DNA of 64,000 nt from Zarea fungicola (taxonomy: Eukaryota; Ascomycota; Sordariomycetes; Hypocreales; Cordycipitaceae), in assembly GCA_900169235.1 (NCBI GenBank), contig FWCC01000254.1, forward strand, positions 42,382 to 106,381, in the 5' to 3' direction. A program made the position numbers and the translations under genes. Under the pieces are notes generated by a model. The model saw only the letters and a program-made list of their open reading frames with translations, was not told the origin of the DNA and made no database searches. Positions 43,354 to 52,450 of this stretch are shown here, in pieces. Position 1 is the stretch's first letter, and each line of letters starts with the position of its first letter.

Positions 43354-45996
43354 ATGCATATCGGCAAGCAAGCTGCTATCTTCCTCGGCGCCCTTCAAGC
43401 GGCAAGTGGCGCCGCTGTTGCTGCTCCATTGGTCTCTGCGGCTGGTCAAACCGCCGCTATTCCAAAATGGGATCTACAGTCCTCGTCAAAGGCAAACAAC
43501 TGTGATCCTGGTACTTTGGGCAAGACTGGTGCCGACACCTCCTCGTGGTACCACGCCCCCGTTTCGCGATGCACGCTCATGGGATGCCTGCTCGCTGCCG
43601 GCACATATAAGGACAGCGATATTTGGTTCTCTACCAACCTCCAGAAAGTTGACAGTTCGCAGTTTTCTGTAAACTGGTGCTATCGACAGGAGTTTGGGCT
43701 TACCCCAGCCACTGGACAGCACTTCTTCATCAAGACACACGGCATCTCGTCAAAGGCCGACATATACCTCAATGGCCAGCTGGTCGCCGACAAGACGAAG
43801 CAAATTGGTTCCTATGCCGGTCACACCTACGACGTTACAAAGTATGCCGCCGCTAGCAATGCGCTGCTTATTCGCACATACCCCACAGACTACAACGCAG
43901 ACCTTGCTCTTGGCTTCGTTGACTGGAACCCTTCCCCTCCAGACAACGGTGCAGGAGTCTGGCGCAATGTTGAGATAAAGCAAACAGGCCAGGTGGCTTT
44001 GGGAGACTTGCGTATTGCCTACGACCTTCCCTCCCCTTTGGGCAGCAGTGCCACGGTGACCTTGAAGGCAACAGCACAGAACCTTGAGTCTACCAGTGCA
44101 AAGGTGACTCTCTCTGGTGTTATCGGCGGTACTTCATCCCAGACTGTCAGCCAGGATTTCACAATCCCCGCCGGGGCTACCCAGGATCTTAGCATCTCCG
44201 TGAAGCTCAGCACCGTCAAGATCTGGTGGCCGAAGCAGTGGGGTGATCAGCCATTGTACACTGCTCAATTGACTGCCTCTGTCAGTGGTAAGGTCTCCGA
44301 CGCTACCGAGACAAGGAACTTTGGCCTACGCCAAGTCAGTTCGGTCGTGAACTCACACGATGACACCATCTTTACCGTCAACGGAAAGCCCTTCCAGGTG
44401 TCCGGTGGAGGCTATGCGCCAGACATGTTCCTCCGATGGGACCCCAAGTACTTTGAGAACGTGGCCAAGTACGTTCTGGACATGGGCATGAACACCATTC
44501 GCCTAGAGGGCAAGATGGAGCAGCCGGAACTCTATGACATTGCGGATCGCCTTGGTGTTTTCATCATGGTGGGTTGGGAGTGCTGCGACAAGTGGGAGGC
44601 CTGGAGCTACAATGACGAAGGAAGCTCAACAGCCATCTGGACCGACGTCGACTACGCCACAGGCAATGCAAGCATGGCCCACGAGGCTCTTATGATTGCA
44701 ACACACCCCAGCGCGCTTGCATTCCTCGTCGGTAGTGATTTCTGGCCAGACGACAAGGCTACTGCTCTGTACCTCAGTGGGCTCCACGCTGCCGAGTGGA
44801 ATGCCGCCATCATTTCCTCCGCTGCCAAGCGAGGCTTCCCCAAGGCCATTGGACCATCAGGCATGAAGATGGACGGTCCCTATGACTGGGTCCCGCCAAA
44901 CTACTGGTTTGATACAACGCCCGATTCGTCGCGCTTCGGTTCCTCTTTTGGCTTTGGCTCTGAGCTCGGATCTGGCGTGGGAACGCCCGAACTGGGCAGT
45001 CTGAAGAAGTTCCTGACGCAGGCCGACATGGATGACTTGTGGAAGTCCCCCAACAAGGGTCTGTGGCACATGTCTGCCGCCAGCGGCCAGTTCAACAACC
45101 GAAAACTCTACAACACGGCCCTCTATGCCCGCTTCGGTGCTCCCACGTCTCTCGATGACTATTTGATCAAGGCGCAGATGATGGACTATGAGGCCACCCG
45201 ATCGCAGTACGAGGGATACTCTGCCATGTGGAATGCCGCGCGCCCAGCCACCGGCCTGATCTACTGGATGCTCAACAATGTCTGGCCAGGGCTGCATTGG
45301 AACCAGTTTGACTACTACCTTCACCCGGCTGGATCGTACTTTGGCACCAAGATTGGATCTAGGGTGGAACACGTTGCGTATGACCCTGTCAAGACGGCGG
45401 TGTGGCTGATTAACCACTCGCTCGTCGCTCAAGGCGCACGAACAGTCACGGTGGACGTTGTTGGCCTTGATGGAAAGGTGGTCTCGTCGACGAAGCTGAG
45501 CGCGACCACGACGCCCAACACGAGCAAGAACATCGGCACCATCAGCGGCCTCAAGTCCCCCAAGGCCGTCCAGATTCTGAGACTCGTGCTGTCGGACGCC
45601 CAAGGCAACGTCCTCAGCCGCAACGCGTACTGGGTTGGCACCACTATTGACACGCTCAACTGGGGCAAGTCAGATTGGTACTATACACCGGTGACCAAGT
45701 ATGCCGATTTCAAGTCAATCAACACCATGGCAAGCGCCACCGTTAGTGGTACAACTGTGAAGTCGGGCAGTGGCTGGGCAGTTACACTTGAGAACAAGTC
45801 GGCTGTGCCGGCTGTCTTCGTCAGACTCAACTTGGTGGATGCGTCTGGTTCGGATGTGGTTCCCGTCAATTGGTCCGACAACTACATCACCCTCTTGCCT
45901 AACGAGAAGCTCACTGTGACCACTTCGGGCGCTGGTGCGGCCGCCGTTGAGATTAGTGGCAAGAATATTGCCAAGAGCAAAGTGACGTTGGCGTAA
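43354..45996 (+). CDS. Secreted exo-beta-D-glucosaminidase (GH2)
   Basis: A single exon of 880 residues. The start is the ATG at 43354; an in-frame TTG upstream is not used. Residues 1-24 (MHIGKQAAIFLGALQAASGAAVAA) are a signal peptide. GH2 architecture follows: a jelly-roll sugar-binding domain (DIYLNGQLVADKT), immunoglobulin-like domain, TIM barrel, then two C-terminal beta domains. The catalytic acid/base is the Asp in LVGSDFWPD (D462) and the nucleophile the Glu in FGSELGSG (E537). An Asp acid/base in a GSD motif, instead of the usual Glu, is characteristic of the exo-chitosanase subgroup with Trichoderma Gls93 and bacterial CsxA. It releases glucosamine from chitosan ends outside the cell. 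It probably does not belong to the neighbouring amine cluster. Confidence 0.93.
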   Translation: MHIGKQAAIFLGALQAASGAAVAAPLVSAAGQTAAIPKWDLQSSSKANNCDPGTLGKTGADTSSWYHAPVSRCTLMGCLLAAGTYKDSDIWFSTNLQKVDSSQFSVNWCYRQEFGLTPATGQHFFIKTHGISSKADIYLNGQLVADKTKQIGSYAGHTYDVTKYAAASNALLIRTYPTDYNADLALGFVDWNPSPPDNGAGVWRNVEIKQTGQVALGDLRIAYDLPSPLGSSATVTLKATAQNLESTSAKVTLSGVIGGTSSQTVSQDFTIPAGATQDLSISVKLSTVKIWWPKQWGDQPLYTAQLTASVSGKVSDATETRNFGLRQVSSVVNSHDDTIFTVNGKPFQVSGGGYAPDMFLRWDPKYFENVAKYVLDMGMNTIRLEGKMEQPELYDIADRLGVFIMVGWECCDKWEAWSYNDEGSSTAIWTDVDYATGNASMAHEALMIATHPSALAFLVGSDFWPDDKATALYLSGLHAAEWNAAIISSAAKRGFPKAIGPSGMKMDGPYDWVPPNYWFDTTPDSSRFGSSFGFGSELGSGVGTPELGSLKKFLTQADMDDLWKSPNKGLWHMSAASGQFNNRKLYNTALYARFGAPTSLDDYLIKAQMMDYEATRSQYEGYSAMWNAARPATGLIYWMLNNVWPGLHWNQFDYYLHPAGSYFGTKIGSRVEHVAYDPVKTAVWLINHSLVAQGARTVTVDVVGLDGKVVSSTKLSATTTPNTSKNIGTISGLKSPKAVQILRLVLSDAQGNVLSRNAYWVGTTIDTLNWGKSDWYYTPVTKYADFKSINTMASATVSGTTVKSGSGWAVTLENKSAVPAVFVRLNLVDASGSDVVPVNWSDNYITLLPNEKLTVTTSGAGAAAVEISGKNIAKSKVTLA

Positions 45997-46413
45997 GCAA
46001 GTAGCAGAAAATGGAAATACACAACGTACATAAGCTGACAATGCCGCAATTTTCCATAATATGAGGGACTGGTGTCTGTGCTGTTGAAGTGAGTTTGCAA
46101 TCAGCCAGAAACCTGAAAGGTTGTTTCGTTTCCTTGCCCTAGGGCTTACGAGTAATTGCTGACAGTATCAGTTACTTCAGATGATACTGCCACCGGTTGG
46201 TCAGTGTAGAAGCTGTCCATTAATGAGGCAGTCCTCTTGGCAAAGTTTAAAGGAGGTGACAGTCGGGAGCATTGCGGCACAGTGTTCAATTTAGCATACT
46301 TTAGCGAATCACTCATTCTTCGAACATTTCCATCATATTGCTTCACCTGCTACAGAATTGACGGCCTTCCCGAGTCTCTCGCGAACACTCGTGCAGATAT
46401 TCTCTGTCATTGG
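45997..46413. other. Convergent 3' spacer
   Basis: Spacer between the GH2 stop and the last exon of the gene on the minus strand. Short frames here are not supported. Confidence 0.4.
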
Positions 46414-48075
46414 TTAAGTTGATGGGGCGGGAAACCCGGTTAAGAATTGCTGTGCTGTAGATAGTTCCTCAGCAGTGGGTAGATTCGCAATCATCAGATA
46501 CAGTACGTCCTAATGAGGCAAAATAGTTAGCGACGCCTAAATCATTACTCTGCAGACAATAAATACCTCGTGCAAGATCTTCTTCATGCCACGAATGAGA
46601 GCGCCTGGGCCAACAGTTCCAAGCAGAGTCGGGCCCCTTTGCTCCCGAGCATCAGATCTCATGTCACGCCGAGCTGCTCTTCTTTCTCTTCTGGCCTGCT
46701 TGCGAGCGCTCTGTAGCCTGCCACTGAGAGCGCCGCCGGTCAGCAAGCCGACCAGACTGCCGCTGCTGGCAGGATGATTTGGATCCGAGTACCGAGAGTG
46801 GAACTCTGGTTTCACACCCAACTGTGCAAGGTTGCTATCTGGGTTCTGAGCAGACCAGTAAGCCTGGCCGCGCTTGTCGAGATACTGTGCAGTGAAAATC
46901 ATGCTGCGGACCACGCCGTTGGTCTTCTTGGCAGCCTCCTCGACTGCCTGTTCGCCCTCTGCAGAGCCGGCACACTGGTCCAAGGTAGGGAACACCAGCG
47001 GTGCCGATTCTGGCCACTCAAACGCCGTTGTACCGTGAGATGCTTGCATCTTATGGCTTATGCCGTGCGTGATCCCTCCACCTTGTCCCGAGGCACTGTC
47101 AGTGGCCCGCTGCACGGCCGCATCGAGCGTAATTTGCGTGACAACCTCATTGGACCGGCTCGGTTTCCACGTCATAATCAATGCAATTAACCCCAAGGGC
47201 CTAAAGTATTCTGCGTTGATTTTATCAAGAAATTGATTCGTCTTGGAGCGACTGTGAGCCTGCAAGGATGCTGAAGTGGCAAGCTGAGCAGCGATGGAGA
47301 CAGCAATGGTGACAGGTTCGGGGACATGCTGAACGGCGATACTTGCGACGTTGATTGCATTGATCCACGGCGATGGCATTGTTGCCTTGTTCAAGTCTTT
47401 TATAAAATCTGCAAAGCTCGCCTTGTCAATTCCCACAGTCTGCAGCAGCGGCGCATAGGCTTGGATGAAGCCACGAGCACGTTCCCCTGGTCGTCGTTGG
47501 GGCAAAATAACTGGCATGGGCAGCCGTTCTTTCTCATTTGACTGGCTGTGATGTGCCGGGTGTGTGGCGATAAAACGGCTGGCAATTTTTTCTGTGTCCT
47601 CTGCAATGGCGGTGTCATAATCCGGAGGCGGTGCAAGTTTGAGTTGCACATCCTCAAGATGCCAAGCTGCGTCTTCCCAATTCTCGTTCGCGTCCAGATC
47701 ATCGAGTTCATCATCCTCGTCATGGCTAGAACTGTCGCCATCATCGTGGCCTTTCTCCCCATGTACCTTTTCATCAGTGCTATGAGCCTGAGGTTGGGGC
47801 TGCCTGATGTCACTCTCAGCTGCAGTAGAGCTCCCTACACCTGTTGCCTCTGCATTCTTTTTCTTCTCTTGGCGGTGGTGATAGCTCTCTCTAGCTAGAC
47901 CAATGCCGGCAGCTACTCCTCGTACCATACCACCAATCAGGCCTCCGCGGCGACGGCGGCCGGTGCCCTGGGCGCTTCTTGGCTGAGCGCCTCCATATGC
48001 ACCATATTGATCTGAGCCATTCTCACCGTCTTGTTGGGAACGCCGCAGTTCTCTACGCTCGCGTCTGGTTGCCAT
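46414..48075 (-). CDS. Conserved fungal protein of unknown function
   Basis: Two exons, 48075..46567 and 46509..46414, give 534 residues. The 57-nt intron (GTATTT...TCATTAG, branch GCTAAC) must be removed: the spliced end KKILHE-DVLYLMIANLP matches the C-terminal motif I recall from a widespread uncharacterised fungal family, whereas reading through gives an unrelated tail. The N-terminal 70 residues are very basic (RRERRELRRSQQ, RRRRGGLIGG), followed by an acidic low-complexity stretch (DEDDELDDLDANENWEDAAW). The core starts at LAPPPDYDTAI and includes GFIQAYAPLLQTVGID, ATMPSPWINAINVASIAV and QFLDKINAEYFRPLGLIALIM. A hydrophobic, glycine-containing helix hints at membrane contact. Function unknown. 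Confidence 0.8.
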
Positions 48076-48972
48076 GGATTGTTGAGGCTGGATGTCGCAG
48101 AATCAAGGGAGCTATTAAATTAGATGCCAGGAAGAAAATGTGTACGGCCGCAGACGGAGAACGACAAGTATGGATAACTCATAAAGAAGGCTAGGAGGGG
48201 AGGCTGTCCTCAGCTGCGGAGTAATGAGTAGCCATTTCCGGGCAAGATCTCAGCCTCATTATTGTCTCAAGTGCCGACATCCGACTTTTCTAGTGCTGAC
48301 GAGTGCTGATAAACCAGAAGGCAGTGGAGGGCCAATAGATGCCAGAGCACTGGGCATCGAAATTAATTTACGGCTATCGCGAGATGAAGCATTCTCAACC
48401 AGCATGCGATCTGCGCGGCCGAACTACTGATCCAGAGCTGATCTGAGCTGGTCAAGGACACGGAAAGTAGCTATGCCTTGCGCTAAGCCTTAGCTCAAAA
48501 CTATCAAACGCCAATAACCCGAGATATTAGGAACTAATTACTTGGCAGATTGCATGGAAGCTGTCGCTCATCACATCTTTTTATGAGTGCAGGTCTAGGA
48601 CGGAATGCACAGTCCAGACCAGAGTTGCTGCGAGTTTGGAAGAGACTGCAACAGAAAGTTTTCGGGTGACACTCCTGCTGAGCCAGTCAATTTTGGGCCT
48701 TATGTTACTGGATGCCAGCCATGCGAAACTGACTTGGTTTGCCAAATGTGCCCAGACATGTTTCACGATGTTTAGGTTCCAATAAATAGTCTTACATTTT
48801 AATGCGATAAAGATTAATTGATTGAGTCAGGATACGCCCCCGTCAAAACAGAAAGAAAACTGCCATGCCGGCATAGCAAAGCCTAAGCCGAGAACTGAAG
48901 CTTTTTTCCGTGCCGAAAATGCCGCAGAGAATCACACCGCAACATATACAGTTTGGCCCCCAAGCTGGCATA
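48076..48972. other. Intergenic
   Basis: Promoter of the conserved protein on one side and 3' region of the methyltransferase relic on the other. Only short frames; no repeat or RNA gene seen. Confidence 0.4.
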
Positions 48973-50082
48973 TTATCCATCCAGTGGCTTCTGGGCGTAA
49001 ATCATAAAACTTTTCAGCTGTCAGCATCAAGTGCGAGAAGCCGGCTGTGTTGCACTTACACCTCCTTGAAATAGTGAATCTTGGGGTCGCGCAGATTTTA
49101 CTTGACTTGAGCCTCGAAAATAGCTGTCTCCTCCACTGATAGCCCAGCAAGACGAATAAATTTGGTCAGGCTATCCACCAGACTGGTCTGAATTTTCATG
49201 GAGTATCTCCCCATCTTCTTCATGGTGGGATCTTTCGGCCAGACCCCGTTGTTGGGCAGCGGAAACCGTTTTTCCGTCACATTGACAAGACCGGCCTCTG
49301 CGCACCACTTGGCGTATTTCTCGGGCTTCAACACGTCTCTACCAGCGGCCAGAGCACCTTGAACAATCAGCTTGCACCACTGCTCCACGGCAGTACCATG
49401 GACTGTGTCGTCTAGTGGGATGATGACGGGCTCGGTGTCATAAAACTCAATCCACCCGCCTGGCTTCAAGCAGTCGTAGGCCTTTTTAATAATGGCAGGC
49501 ATGTCGTCAAAGCAAGTCACAACATATCGGAAGTGGATGTGGTCAAACTGGTGATCAAACTTCCACTCCTCCTTCTCCAGGTCTTGTTGAATGAATTGGC
49601 AGTTCGGGGTCAACTTCTCTCTCTGAATGAGGCTGAGACCGGAGCCTATCACTTGACAATTTGGGTGTTTTTGCGCTTTTTCATATCAACAGTTAGCAGG
49701 ATGTGTGCGTCTTCATGAGCTCGGTTCGACATTTATGACAGGACACACCATATTGCACTGCCCAGATGCCAGTGCCGGTGGCGGCATCAAGACAATGCTG
49801 CGGTGACTCAACAGGGGCAATTCCAAGCCTGCCACCAGTAACTTGGAGATACATTTCGTGCTGGAAGTCTAGACAAGAGGTATTAGTAGCATATAAGGTC
49901 CCCTGAGCGAAGTGACGAACCAAGGCGAGCTTGTTCTTCCTAGACATAGTGTGAGGGCTTTTAAGAAGAGAGTGCTTGTATTCACGATATGTGCAGGTAG
50001 GTCCTATGTAGCTGAAGGAATTATTGCTGGCTTCTCCTAGCGAGGTCAAAGCCAGCTCAGATCTATATACCCGGTCCTTCAT
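48973..50082 (-). pseudogene. LaeA-like SAM methyltransferase, disrupted
   Basis: Readable parts in order: LDFQHEMYL with VTGGRLGIAP, the SAM-binding LDAATGTGIWAVQY (exon ending 49749), then after a 73-nt intron (49748..49676) QKHPNCQVIGSG, FDHIHFRYVV, LKPGGWIEF and GRDVLKPEKYAKW, ending at a TAA at 49098-49100. The same frame continues past that TAA with NLRDPKIHYFKEV, and after a 50-nt intron (49059..49010) VFMIYAQKPLDG and a stop at 48973, the normal family C-terminus. The TAA is therefore an in-frame nonsense codon. The join at the first intron (about 49920-49870) is one base out of frame using the obvious acceptor, a possible second lesion. The family methylates small molecules or acts as regulators. 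The gene lies directly beside RIP-mutated DNA. The 5' end is uncertain. Confidence 0.65.
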
Positions 50083-50099
50083 CACGTGCCTTATATCGT

Positions 50100-52092
50100 C
50101 AGGCTCCGGTGATACCTTTATCGGTGTCCTAACAGGCCAACCTTTCCCTTTTCGCGCCGTCCTAACGCAATGATCTTATCTTTAACCTCTAGGCGGCTTC
50201 ATTATAACTTTAAAGCTAGCTTAATCTACATTCCCTATAATTCTCTATATTCTTATAATATCTATATTCTTAACCCTATAATTTAATCTTAATTCTCTAT
50301 ATGTAAATATAAGCCTTGCCTAAAATAATAGTACTATAAACTCACTCTAAATTCCTTATTACTTTACTATTATTGCCTTTTTAACTTATACTATACCTAG
50401 TATTTATATACTACCTTTATCTTTATTACTACTTCTTACTTTATTCTTAGATTAGTATATACCTGCCTTATATTCTTATAGCGCCTTTACCTTACTAGGT
50501 ATTTTCTATCTATAAGGTTAATATCTTATTAAATTCCTTATTTTCTAGCTTCTTTTTCTTTTTCCTTCTTTAAGCTCACCTAATTTAATATATCTTTGCT
50601 ATTTTACTACCTTTTACCCTTTCTATATGCTATTTTTAAGTATTCTACTAATTTATATTAAGTTTAGTTCTATTAGCTATCCCTCTTATTACTACCTTAT
50701 TTATATATATTTTCTAACTTAATTTAAATTAGGTTTAAGCTTCTAGTAAATTTAAAGCTAATCTTAGCTTAAAAAAATTCTTTAAATTTTTTTAAAAAAA
50801 AAAAAAAAAACATATAAGTATTAAGGTTATAGTTTCTTTACTATAAGTTCACTAATATTTCTTAGGTCTACTACTACCTCTCCTACCTTACCTCCCTCCC
50901 TAATATAAGTATTATAATATTTTAAGGTTTTTATAATAAATTTGCTAATAATTTAAAGACCTACCTCTATTAATAGTATTAATAGTTCTTTTACTACCCT
51001 ATATATTCCTACCTTAGTATTCTCCCTTTAAATTTACTAATAATTCACTAGTCCTCCTAGCCTAGCCTCCCCCCTAGTACTATATAATCCTATAAAGGAT
51101 CTATAAGTATTTATAACTTTACTTTATATTTACTACTAACTTATTAAAAGCCAGCTTAGTAATAACTATAAGGGGTTGCCTATTAGTAGCTTATAAGTCT
51201 TTTCTCTTATTTACTATATAGATACTACTAACTTACTATAAAGGAATAGGAAGCTATATTTTTAGTATCTTAACTATCTAGTTAAGTCAGCCTCGCCTAA
51301 GGCCTATCTTATAACTATAAGTAAGTAGTAACTTCCTTTTAAGTTTACTTTAAGCTAATAGTATTATAGATAAATTATAAAAGTATTTACACTATTAGAA
51401 TGGCAATAAAGATTATTATGCCCTCCCTATAAAGGAGTAGGGTCTTTTTATATAGCTCCTAAAGATATAAAGTAATAAGCGTCTAGTAAATCTTTACTAC
51501 TATATTACTTAAATATTATAGCTAATTTACTAATAGAATAAAAATATTATTATTTAGGCGAAGAAGGTACTAGGCGCTTAGCCTAAGAAGAAAAAGAATA
51601 TTACTTATACCATTATAGTGCCATTATAGGGCATTTATAAGGTAAGCTAAGCAGCGGTATATTCTGCCTATATAATATAATATATAGGCTAAATTGCCTA
51701 TAAGTTTATAGTAAGTTTATATTAAGTTCTTTTTTATTATAGTCCCTACTAACTTACTATAAAGCTAAAGTAAAAGCTTAGCGACCTTAGCGCCCCCCTA
51801 GTAATATTAGTAAAGTTAAAGTCCTTAGAGTTAAAGGTAAAGGAGATAAAGGAGGAGGAGGAGGAGTAAGCTTATTATAACCTTATATTATCTTTTTTCT
51901 TTATTTTTATTTTTTACTTTAAAAATAACTCTCTATACTATTACTATACCTTCCTTATAGGGTTTTTTTATTTTTATCTTTTATTCTTAAAGTAGCTATA
52001 AGTTTATAATAACCCCCTTATAAGCTCCCCTATAGTCCTATAATATAGCATGCCTTCCTTAAAATAGTAGTATCTTTATATTATCTTTATAT
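50100..52092. repeat. AT-rich RIP-mutated repeat block outside the LTR element
   Basis: Base composition changes abruptly at about 50.1-50.2 kb to very AT-rich sequence nearly lacking CpA/TpG and full of TpA, the signature of RIP in fungi. No open frame survives. Isolated lysine- and glycine-rich stretches, such as the GAGGAGGAGGAGG at about 51860, suggest decayed coding sequence of another transposon. The original element is not identifiable by eye. Confidence 0.7.
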
Positions 52093-52115
52093 TGTGTTGG
52101 GGCGAACAAACGACC

Positions 52116-52138
52116 NNNNNNNNNNNNNNNNNNNNNNN
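52116..52138. other. Assembly gap (23 N) inside the left LTR
   Basis: A run of 23 N. The homologous stretch of the right LTR between the flanking matches is 122 bases (63856-63977), so the true missing sequence is probably near 120 bases rather than 23. Confidence 0.85.
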
Positions 52139-52403
52139 CACTTACAAGGCAACTGAATTCCAGGATCAATTAATTAGATAGGAATATAGGCTTTATTAAA
52201 TTCTCTAGCTATTCTAATAAGTAAAACGCGCTAGACTTAACTTATGGTTATGCGCATATTCTTAATAAGTGTCCAGCCTAGCAGGAACTAGGCTTTCCAT
52301 ATTAGAGAAGGGTTTCTTAATTAAAGTCTTTATTAGACTTAATTAATTAGTCAAAAAAGAGCAATTTTTAATAATTTTAAAATAAGGAAAAGGGAAGGTT
52401 GTT

Positions 52404-52405
52404 NN
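52404..52405. other. Two undetermined bases
   Basis: NN within a T-rich stretch of the left LTR or adjacent internal sequence, probably an unresolved homopolymer. Confidence 0.9.
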
Positions 52406-52450
52406 TTTTTTGAATTGAAGATGTGGCGACTAGTAAGAGGTATATATATA

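Larger units (their letters stand above)
52093..52450 (-). repeat. Left LTR (3' LTR of the element)
   Basis: The start is fixed by alignment to 63833. Matching segments are 52093-52115 and 52139-52161 against 63833-63855 and 63978-64000. All seven differences are transitions with the left copy GC-richer. The inner boundary is uncertain because the right LTR is truncated and the left contains gaps. Confidence 0.6.

Noticed and set aside
44857..45603. 248-codon minus-strand frame
   Set aside because: Antisense shadow of the GH2 gene, which has full domain and catalytic-residue support.
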